DNA from: an uncultured bacterium
Lineage (GTDB): Bacteria > Chloroflexota > Anaerolineae > JACIWP01
Reading direction: 5' to 3'
Assembly (NCBI GenBank): GCA_903872005.1
Contig: CAIQJD010000174.1
Coordinates: forward strand, 1-5,896
DNA length: 5,896 bases
The notes beneath the pieces are model-generated. The model had not been told where the DNA came from and searched no databases. It worked only from the letters and a program-made list of their open reading frames with translations. The position numbers and the translations under genes are program-made. This document shows, piece by piece, positions 1 through 4,950 of this stretch (the first letter of the stretch is position 1; every line of letters begins with the position of its first letter).

Positions 1-1138
1 CGTCGAGGCCGGCGCCGAAGCGGTCACATAGGAAGGGGATGTAGCCGCCTTCGGCCGCCTGGACGAAGACGCGGTCGAGCATGGCGTCAATGGCCGGCCG
101 GCCCTGGGTCAGCTCGCGCATGTCCATGCCGCCCCAGATGGGGAATTGCCGGCCATATTGGGCGCGCCGGCCGGCGACGGTGAAGTCGCCCTCGCCATCC
201 GCCGGCAGAAGCGGCGTCAGGCCGGCATCCTGGGCGTAGCGGATGAGCCTCTCTTCGCAGCCACGCTGGCGCACGTCGGGCAGCTCCACGAACTCGATGC
301 CGTTGGCTTTAGCCAGGGCGAAGTTCTGGCGCGTGTCCTGTTCGGTGTAGCTGAAATACATCGCCGGCGATACGACGAGATCGCCATGCAGGCCGCGCGG
401 CGGGCCATCGCAACTAAAGTAGTCTATCTGGGCGGTCTCGACGGCCTTGCGCGAGACTTCGCGGTAGAACCAGCCGAAGTAGTCGTTGACCTCACGCATC
501 CAGGCCGGGTTGTCGCTCAGGAGCAGCAGATACTCTTCGAAATCCATGCCATAATTGCCGAAGCCAGAGCGCAGGTCAACCTTTACCAGATGCGTCGCCT
601 GACGCGTGTCGGCGGCCACTTCTTCCCAGGCGGTGGGATAGTCGGGCGGGAAGGGGGGCAGGAAGTGCGGCGAAGGGAGGATGCGCGGGTAGCGCGCCGG
701 CGTGTAGGGATCGAAGCGCTTCTTGTATTCCAGCCAGTCGGCGTAGGTGTGGACGGCATGTTCCACCACGACGCGCACGCGGATGTCTCGGGGTGTCCGC
801 GGCGGCAGGCGTTTGTGCACCGAGCCATGGCGCACGTCGTAGATGTAGACGAACTCGCCCTCCTGGCGTTCGGGGCGCGGCTCGAAGCGAGGCAGCGCAT
901 AGATGTCCGGCTCGATGTGTTGGATGCCGCGTCCGTGGCCGAGCCACATGGTCGCCCGATCGTTCTGGGCTTCGTCGAAGCCGAAGAACGCGTAGGGGTT
1001 GGCGTCGGCCGGCATTCCCTGCTCGTGCCACCGTTTGGTCTGGTAGAGCGCCAGGTTGATGGGCGCGAAATAGGGCAGTCGGTCCACGCTCTCGCCGCGC
1101 GCGAGGCGGTGAAATCGCTGTCGTAACGTCAATTCCAT
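1..1138 (-). CDS. UroD-superfamily protein (methyltransferase/decarboxylase-like), partial at left edge
   Basis: The minus-strand frame from the ATG at 1138 stays open for 379 codons to the window edge, so the C-terminus (probably a few tens of residues) is missing. It begins MELTLRQRFHRLARGESVDRLPYF, the usual UroD-superfamily opening (RxRF...RGE.vDRlP, about residues 6-22). Near the C-terminus it has a typical family block: YGRQFPIWGGMDMREL (328-343), followed by AAEGGYIPFLCD (361-372). The superfamily includes uroporphyrinogen decarboxylase and cobalamin- or corrinoid-dependent methyltransferases such as MtaA/CmuA. This protein is a diverged member, not a haem-pathway HemE. At the place where relatives carry a metal-binding HxC or a DGN motif I see LPDVRQRG (286-293), so the usual metal site is not evident. 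An AGGGGGA ribosome-binding sequence at 1150-1144 supports the start. The gene is transcribed away from the plus-strand operon and shares its control region. The fold assignment is firm; the reaction is unknown. Confidence 0.85.
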   Translation of the reverse strand, partial: MELTLRQRFHRLARGESVDRLPYFAPINLALYQTKRWHEQGMPADANPYAFFGFDEAQNDRATMWLGHGRGIQHIEPDIYALPRFEPRPERQEGEFVYIYDVRHGSVHKRLPPRTPRDIRVRVVVEHAVHTYADWLEYKKRFDPYTPARYPRILPSPHFLPPFPPDYPTAWEEVAADTRQATHLVKVDLRSGFGNYGMDFEEYLLLLSDNPAWMREVNDYFGWFYREVSRKAVETAQIDYFSCDGPPRGLHGDLVVSPAMYFSYTEQDTRQNFALAKANGIEFVELPDVRQRGCEERLIRYAQDAGLTPLLPADGEGDFTVAGRRAQYGRQFPIWGGMDMRELTQGRPAIDAMLDRVFVQAAEGGYIPFLCDRFGAGLD

Positions 1139-1203
1139 GCCGGTCCCCCTGGGGCCGTGCGCCGGCCGGCTTCAGTGTTGCCTGGTCTGGCCGCGCGCAC
1201 AAT

Positions 1204-1222
1204 TGGTTATACCACCTTACCA
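1204..1222 (+). promoter_or_regulatory. Predicted FadR-type GntR operator, UroD-like gene side
   Basis: TGGTTATACCACCTTACCA contains the perfect palindrome TGGT-TAT-ACCA (1204-1214), followed eight bases on by another ACCA half-site (1219-1222). TGGT-N3-ACCA is the core of the E. coli FadR operator. The same 19 bases recur at 1353-1371 with two transitions (positions 4 and 14). It lies just downstream of the predicted minus-strand transcription start, where a bound protein would block transcription. Binding by the adjacent regulator is inferred. Confidence 0.7.
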
Positions 1223-1236
1223 CCGTTCCACTGGCG

Positions 1237-1265
1237 ATTATAGCATATCCGCAGCAGCGCATCAA
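1237..1265 (-). promoter_or_regulatory. Predicted sigma-70 promoter of the divergent UroD-like gene
   Basis: On the minus strand, TTGATG (1265-1260) is followed by a 17-base spacer and a perfect TATAAT (1242-1237). A TG one base before the -10 box (TGCTATAAT) makes it an extended -10 promoter. Transcription would start near 1230, giving a leader of about 90 bases before the ATG at 1138. The shared 19-bp operator-like element begins about 8 bases downstream of that start. Confidence 0.75.
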
Positions 1266-1287
1266 ACCAGGCGATGGGGTGAAAGGG

Positions 1288-1304
1288 TGACGCCGTGAGC
1301 GTCA
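1288..1304. repeat. Short perfect inverted repeat between the divergent promoters
   Basis: TGACGC-CGTGA-GCGTCA has 6-base arms with a 5-base centre. It lies between the two predicted -35 boxes, 12 bases from the plus-strand one (1317) and 22 bases from the minus-strand one (1265). An upstream activator site is possible. In GC-rich DNA a repeat this short can arise by chance, and it does not resemble the TGGT-N3-ACCA element. Confidence 0.35.
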
Positions 1305-1316
1305 GGTCGCCGGCGC

Positions 1317-1345
1317 TTGACGCGCCGCGCCGGCTATGGTATATT
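1317..1345 (+). promoter_or_regulatory. Predicted sigma-70 promoter of the regulator and downstream operon
   Basis: TTGACG (1317-1322, five of six matches to the -35 consensus), a 17-base spacer and TATATT (1340-1345, five of six) form a strong promoter. Transcription would start near 1352, so the operator-like element at 1353-1371 sits directly on the early transcribed region. A half-site TGGTATA (1337-1343) overlaps the -10 box. This promoter placement also argues against translation starting at the ATG at 1336. Confidence 0.75.
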
Positions 1346-1352
1346 GGAAATG

Positions 1353-1371
1353 TGGCTATACCACCCTACCA
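1353..1371 (+). promoter_or_regulatory. Predicted FadR-type GntR operator, regulator side (autoregulation)
   Basis: TGGCTATACCACCCTACCA is the second copy of the 19-bp element at 1204-1222 and lies on the same strand. Its palindrome has one mismatch (TGGC in place of TGGT, with ACCA intact), and the extra ACCA half-site falls again eight bases later (1368-1371). Its position right after the -10 box and before the ATG at 1384 suggests negative autoregulation of the regulator and its operon. Confidence 0.7.
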
Positions 1372-1383
1372 ATAGGTGTTGCG

Positions 1384-2172
1384 ATGAGCAGCCAGAAACC
1401 CGATCCACTACACAGCGTCCAGATCACGCGCGTGACGTTGTCCGAACAAGTGGCTGAACAAATCCAGGGCATTATTGTGAACGGGAAGATGATGCCCGGC
1501 GACCGGCTTCCGCCGGAACGCGAGCTGGCTGAGCGGTTGGGCGTGAGCCGCAATGTCATCCGCGAGGCCACGAAGGTGCTCCAGGATCGTGGCCTGGTGC
1601 GTATTGCGCCGGGCAGTGGCACCTACGTGTCCAACGTCTCTTCTGAGACCGTGACCCAGGCGATGAGCCTGTATCTGCGCGCCGGCAAGGCGGCCATACG
1701 CAACTTGCTGGAAGTTCGCGGCCTTTTGGAGACGCAGATCGCCGGCCTGGCCGCGCTGCGCGCCGATGCAGCGGACGTGGAGCTGCTGGAGTCGGCGTCG
1801 CATGAGATGGAAGACTCCTTGCAGCAAGCGCGGCTGGCGCAGACGCCGGAAGAGCGGGCAGCGGCCCTGGAGGGCTATGCGGACGGCAATGTCTTCTTCC
1901 ACGAGACGCTGGCGCGTGCCTGCAAGAACAACTTGCTACTGCTGGTCTTACAGCCGGTGATGCAGCTCATGCTGGAGTCGGGTTGGAAGTTGGCGATGCA
2001 GACCGGCGGCGCGGAGCGAAGCCCGGCGATGCATCGCCGGATCATCGAGTGTATCCGTGACCGCGACGCCACGGGGTGTCAGGATGCGATGCGGGCGGAC
2101 ATCGGCCTGTCGGCGGCCGGCTGGGAGAAGCTGGAACACGATGCCGGCCCGGATGCGCCGGCGTTGCCATGA
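1384..2172 (+). CDS. GntR-family transcriptional regulator, FadR/FCD subfamily
   Basis: A 262-residue regulator of normal FadR-subfamily length. The N-terminal winged helix-turn-helix spans about residues 16-85 (LPPERELAERLGVSRNVIREA, then GSGTYV in the wing). Arg46, Arg56 and Arg60 have the same spacing as the operator-contacting Arg35, Arg45 and Arg49 of E. coli FadR. The C-terminal all-helical FCD ligand domain spans about 105-245. The FCD metal site normally uses Asp, His, His, His. Here the equivalents appear to be Asn169, His173, His217 and Asp239, so two ligands are altered. The start at 1384 is preferred over an in-frame ATG at 1336, because 1336 lies in the -10 region and AGGTG (1374-1378) precedes 1384 at good spacing. 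It is the first gene of the operon and probably represses both divergent promoters. Regulators of this type usually sense carboxylic or sugar acids; the ligand here is unknown. Confidence 0.95.
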   Translation: MSSQKPDPLHSVQITRVTLSEQVAEQIQGIIVNGKMMPGDRLPPERELAERLGVSRNVIREATKVLQDRGLVRIAPGSGTYVSNVSSETVTQAMSLYLRAGKAAIRNLLEVRGLLETQIAGLAALRADAADVELLESASHEMEDSLQQARLAQTPEERAAALEGYADGNVFFHETLARACKNNLLLLVLQPVMQLMLESGWKLAMQTGGAERSPAMHRRIIECIRDRDATGCQDAMRADIGLSAAGWEKLEHDAGPDAPALP

Positions 2173-2187
2173 ATGGAGAGGGAGACG

Positions 2188-2853
2188 ATGAGACTTGTCC
2201 TGATAGGCTGCGAATACGCCGGCAAGACGACCCTGGCCGCCGGCATTGCCGACTGGTGGCGCGAACAGACCGGCGAGCTTCAGACCCACTTCCATGATCA
2301 TTTCCTGGTCCCCGAGCTGGTGCACAAGGACCCGGCGACCTGCGAGGCGGAAGAGGCGCAGATCGCAACGCTGATCCCGCCGCTGCTGGAGAAGTTCCAG
2401 CGTTACAATTTCATCTATCACATGGGCAGCCCGCTGCACGATCACTGGATGATTGACTGGTTCTACGCCGATGCGGTCTATGCCCCGCTCTACTATGGCT
2501 ACGACCGGCAACGCTGGACCCATCGCTTCGAAGTCGAGCTGCTGGAACGGCTGCCAGACACGGTCATGGTGTTGCTGAAAGCAGCGCCGGAGACCATTCG
2601 CCAGCGCATGCGCGCCAGGCCGCACCCCAAGGGCCTGTTGAAGGAAAAGGATATCGAGCTGGTGCTGCAACGCTTCGATGAGATTTATCGAGACACCAGC
2701 GTTCACCGGCGCTTCGCTCTGGATACGACGCGCCTGTCCGAAGGCCAGACGCTACAGGAGTTTGTGCGCCTGATCGAGCCGCTGCTCACGCCGGCAGATG
2801 GCGCGCGTATCCAGACGCATCACCTGCTGAAGAGCCGGCTGCCCGGCGGGTGA
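2188..2853 (+). CDS. P-loop NTPase, nucleoside/thymidylate kinase-like
   Basis: A 221-residue protein with a Walker A P-loop at its N-terminus after a short beta strand: GCEYAGKTT at residues 7-15, with Lys13 and Thr14 as the expected phosphate-binding residues. An acidic-aromatic segment (IDWFYADAVYAPLYYG, about 89-104) lies where thymidylate and deoxynucleoside kinases carry their DR or ERS substrate motif. A strand VMVLLKAAPETIRQRMRARP (126-145) resembles the strand and arginine-rich lid of those kinases. These features place it in the nucleotide-kinase-like P-loop class, but I cannot name the substrate. A longer start at 2173, right after the regulator stop, is possible. I prefer 2188 because GGAGAGGGAG (2175-2184) precedes it and the P-loop then sits at the usual distance from Met1. 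It is the second gene of the operon. A small-molecule kinase is the likeliest role; a chaperone-like NTPase is an alternative. Confidence 0.75.
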   Translation: MRLVLIGCEYAGKTTLAAGIADWWREQTGELQTHFHDHFLVPELVHKDPATCEAEEAQIATLIPPLLEKFQRYNFIYHMGSPLHDHWMIDWFYADAVYAPLYYGYDRQRWTHRFEVELLERLPDTVMVLLKAAPETIRQRMRARPHPKGLLKEKDIELVLQRFDEIYRDTSVHRRFALDTTRLSEGQTLQEFVRLIEPLLTPADGARIQTHHLLKSRLPGG

Positions 2854-2883
2854 TGGGCATACGAAACAGATCTCTGTCAGATG

Positions 2884-2890
2884 AGAGGAG
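2884..2890 (+). promoter_or_regulatory. Ribosome-binding site that decides the NHL gene start
   Basis: AGAGGAG lies eight bases before the ATG at 2899. An upstream in-frame ATG at 2881 has no such sequence before it, and the ribosome-binding site would fall inside its reading frame. The start at 2899 is therefore preferred. Confidence 0.7.
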
Positions 2891-2898
2891 CGCGTGAT

Positions 2899-3753
2899 AT
2901 GATTTATGGTGCGGGGCGTTTTCAGTTCCGGGTGGTGGAAGGTTGGGGCTATGGGCCGCAGGGGCGAACGCCGGGCGGGCGTGTGCCTTGCGTGGCGGTG
3001 GACTCGCAAGACCGCGTGTATGTGATCGTGCGCGCGCCGGCGCCGGTCCTGGTCTATGATCGAGAAGGCCGCTTCTTGACGGCGTGGGGCGCAGGACTGT
3101 TTGACGAGCCGCATGGGGTCTGGCGCGGGCCGGATGACCATATCTATGTGGCGGATCGGGTGGGACATACGATCCGCGAGTTCACGACCGAGGGCGCGCT
3201 GCTGCGGACGTTGGGGACGCACGGCCAGGCCGGCGCGGCGGGCAAGCCGTTCAATAGCCCCAATGACCTGATTGTCGCCCCTTCGGGCGAGATCTTCGTG
3301 GCCGATGGCGGAAACTATTGTGTGCACAAACTGGCGCCGGACGGCAGCGTGCTGCTGTCGTGGGGCGAGCGCGGCGTCGAGCCAGGGCAGTTCAATTTTC
3401 CGCACAGCATCGAGCTGGATCGGCGCGGGCGCGTACTGGTCACCGATCGCGAGAACAACCGGGTGCAGATCTTCAGCCCGGCCGGGGAGTATCTCGACGC
3501 CTGGACGATCCCTAAGCCCAATGATATCTTCATAGATGGCGACGGCTCCATCTATGTCACCGAAGAAGAGAAACGCAAGGTGGATGTGTTCAACGAGGCC
3601 GGCGAATTGCTGGCGCGCTGGGGCGAACCGGGCGACGCGCCGGGCCAGTTCAAGTCGTTCGTGCATAGCCTGTGGCTCGACTCGCGCGGCGACCTGTACG
3701 TGACCGAAGTATTGCAGGACAATCGAGTGCAGAAATTCGAACGGGTGAAGTGA
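2899..3753 (+). CDS. Six-bladed NHL-repeat beta-propeller, PAL-like (peptidyl-alpha-hydroxyglycine lyase-related)
   Basis: A 284-residue protein with no signal peptide or membrane segment, so probably cytosolic. Six NHL-type blades can be traced, beginning near residues 29, 69, 118, 166, 205 and 251, each with a D-x-x-G-x-(I/V)-(Y/F/L)-V-(A/T)-(D/E) core. The N-terminal strand FQFRVVEGWG looks like the closing strand of the last blade. The starts of blades 2, 4 and 6 carry His72 (EPHG), His169 (FPHS) and His256 (FVHS), while blades 3 and 5 have PND. Three histidines in alternating blades match the zinc ligands of the PAL domain of mammalian PAM (His585, His690, His786). Blade 4 also has DRENNRVQIF with Arg184, close to the PAL stretch around catalytic Arg706 (DRENGR, from memory). 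An enzyme is therefore more likely than a scaffold, though the substrate need not be a peptide. It is followed after 14 bases by the DapA-like gene. Confidence 0.85.
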   Translation: MIYGAGRFQFRVVEGWGYGPQGRTPGGRVPCVAVDSQDRVYVIVRAPAPVLVYDREGRFLTAWGAGLFDEPHGVWRGPDDHIYVADRVGHTIREFTTEGALLRTLGTHGQAGAAGKPFNSPNDLIVAPSGEIFVADGGNYCVHKLAPDGSVLLSWGERGVEPGQFNFPHSIELDRRGRVLVTDRENNRVQIFSPAGEYLDAWTIPKPNDIFIDGDGSIYVTEEEKRKVDVFNEAGELLARWGEPGDAPGQFKSFVHSLWLDSRGDLYVTEVLQDNRVQKFERVK

Positions 3754-3767
3754 GGAGATAAGCAAAC

Positions 3768-4703
3768 ATGATAACCGTCGAACAAGCGAAAGCGCGCTGG
3801 CAGGGCGTGGTGGCTCCGCTGGTCACGCCATTCAAGCAAAATGGGGCGCTCGATCTCGATAGTATGCGCGTCAATGTGCAGTGGATCCTCGACCGGGGCG
3901 CGAAGATGGGCAACACCATCTTCCTGGCGGCCGGCTCCGGCGGCGATTTCAGCTCCATGAATGTCGCCGAGCGCAAAGAGGTGATCCGCGTGGTGGCCGA
4001 AACGACGGCCGGCCGCGTCCCGATCATCGCCGGCGCGCAGAGCCTCGATATCCGCGAGTGCATTGATCTTTGCCAGTTCTGCGAATCCCTGGGCATTGAC
4101 GCCGTGCAGATTTCCGGATCGTTCTACTATGACGGCCGGCCCGGCGACGTGATCGCGTGGCTGACGGAGCTGGCGCGGCATACGAAGGTCGGCTTCGCGC
4201 TGTACAACAACTGGTACACCGGCTACGACATGCCCCTCGATTTGATTGACAAGTTGTTGGATATTCCCAACAGCGTGGGCGTGAAGTGGGGATCGCCGTC
4301 GGAAGAAGTCTTCATGAAGGGCATCCGCCGCTTCCAGCCCCGCTCGGCGGTGGTGATGAACAACCGCCGGCTGGTGGTGATGGGACACATGGCCGGCTGC
4401 AAGGCTCTCGTCAGCCATTTCGTCAACTTCTACCCTGAATTCCCCTGGCGCGTTTGGGAGTTGTTGGAAGCGCAGCAGTATTTGCAGGCGCAGCAGACGT
4501 TGGATGAGGTGATGCTGCGCTTTGATGAGTTGCGGGCGAAGGTGTCGGCGCAGACGGCCGGCGAAGGGGTATTCGTGCGGCCCGCCATGGCGGCCGTGGG
4601 GCTGAATGGCGGGTACTCGCGGCTCCCTTCGCGCGATGAGGCGGTGACGCCGGAGATTCGCGCCGGCTTCCGCCAGTTGTTGCAGGATTTTGGCGCCGTG
4701 TGA
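3768..4703 (+). CDS. DapA/NanA-family Schiff-base aldolase or lyase, probably not dihydrodipicolinate synthase
   Basis: A 311-residue protein of normal family length with a TIM-barrel pattern starting WQGVVAPLVTPF. The predicted Schiff-base lysine is Lys173 (VGVKWGS) and the catalytic tyrosine is Tyr146 (FALYNNW). The carboxylate-binding GTTGE loop of DapA is GSGGD here (residues 56-60), so the second Thr is Gly. Tyr120-Tyr121 (SFYYDGRP) match the PYYN.P tyrosines. DapA uses an Arg five residues after the tyrosine to bind aspartate semialdehyde; here that position is Thr151 in YNNWYTGYDMP, which looks more like the TG segment of sialate or keto-sugar-acid aldolases. The likely reaction is aldol cleavage or dehydration of a 2-keto acid yielding or using pyruvate, but the substrate is not known. 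The start is supported by AGGAG at 3753-3757, overlapping the end of the previous gene. It sits mid-operon beside a sugar-acid-type regulator, which fits catabolism better than lysine synthesis. Confidence 0.9.
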   Translation: MITVEQAKARWQGVVAPLVTPFKQNGALDLDSMRVNVQWILDRGAKMGNTIFLAAGSGGDFSSMNVAERKEVIRVVAETTAGRVPIIAGAQSLDIRECIDLCQFCESLGIDAVQISGSFYYDGRPGDVIAWLTELARHTKVGFALYNNWYTGYDMPLDLIDKLLDIPNSVGVKWGSPSEEVFMKGIRRFQPRSAVVMNNRRLVVMGHMAGCKALVSHFVNFYPEFPWRVWELLEAQQYLQAQQTLDEVMLRFDELRAKVSAQTAGEGVFVRPAMAAVGLNGGYSRLPSRDEAVTPEIRAGFRQLLQDFGAV

Positions 4704-4724
4704 GGCGTATCATAGCGAGGGCCT

Positions 4725-4940
4725 ATGCAGAAACAAGCGGAGTTCGCGGGCGCCTATCAGCCGTGCGCCGGCCAGCCGGAAGTGGATCAGCATTGCACCT
4801 GTCCCAGCCAGACCTGCCCGGTGCATAAGGTCTGCTGCGCGTGTGTGGCGTGGCATCGCGATCACGCGCTGCGCCCCCTGCCGCACTGCCTGCGTGGCCT
4901 GGAAGAAGTGACATGGCGCATGCGATCGGAGCGGAAATAG
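4725..4940 (+). CDS. Small cysteine-rich protein, putative zinc or metal-cluster binder (DUF6485-like)
   Basis: A 71-residue protein with eight cysteines: Cys14, 24, 26, 31, 37, 38, 40 and 55. The core reads HCTCPSQTCPVHKVCCACVAWHR (23-45) and then LPHC (52-55), giving a CxC-x4-C-x5-CCxC pattern with interspersed histidines at 23, 34, 44, 47 and 54. This resembles the small bacterial proteins grouped as DUF6485, which have a CCxC-V-x-(Y/W)-H-R core followed by LPxC; that assignment is from memory and unconfirmed. The function of such proteins is unknown; binding zinc or another metal is the obvious inference. GAGGG at 4717-4721 precedes the ATG at somewhat short spacing. It lies 21 bases after the DapA-like gene and 10 bases before the second UroD-like gene, whose ribosome-binding site overlaps its stop codon. 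The tight packing and the motif together argue that this is a real gene. Confidence 0.7.
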   Translation: MQKQAEFAGAYQPCAGQPEVDQHCTCPSQTCPVHKVCCACVAWHRDHALRPLPHCLRGLEEVTWRMRSERK

Positions 4941-4944
4941 GAGG
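4939..4944 (+). promoter_or_regulatory. Consensus ribosome-binding site overlapping the upstream stop codon
   Basis: A perfect AGGAGG begins inside the TAG stop of the cysteine-rich gene and ends six bases before the ATG at 4951. It fixes the start of the second UroD-like gene and suggests translational coupling between the two. Confidence 0.8.
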
Positions 4945-4950
4945 CGGGCG

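Noticed and set aside
146..1126. A 326-codon plus-strand open frame opposite the UroD-like gene
   Set aside because: It is antisense to a frame with clear UroD-family motifs, its translation shows no recognisable domain, and open antisense frames are common in GC-rich DNA.
1139..1236. A possible cobalamin riboswitch in the leader of the left UroD-like gene
   Set aside because: The leader is only about 90 bases and contains no B12 box (GCCACTG) on the transcribed strand. The operator explains the region better.
576..1265. A 229-codon minus-strand frame starting in the divergent control region
   Set aside because: It starts at the predicted -35 box and runs out of frame with the UroD-like gene. 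The translation is arginine- and proline-rich, as expected of a shifted frame.
1336..1383. An upstream in-frame ATG adding 16 residues to the GntR regulator
   Set aside because: The ATG falls within the predicted promoter just before the -10 box, lacks a ribosome-binding site, and the added residues would be encoded by the operator.
1948..2706. A 252-codon minus-strand frame across the regulator and kinase-like gene
   Set aside because: It spans two well-supported plus-strand genes and shows no domain; it is an antisense shadow.
2854..2898. ACAGA-TC-TCTGT in the gap before the NHL gene as a terminator or internal control site
   Set aside because: Arms of five bases with a two-base centre and no following T-run cannot form an intrinsic terminator, and no promoter boxes are visible nearby.
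2752..3765. A 337-codon minus-strand frame opposite the NHL gene
   Set aside because: It is longer than the NHL gene, but the plus strand shows six regular NHL blades while the antisense translation has no coherent motif.
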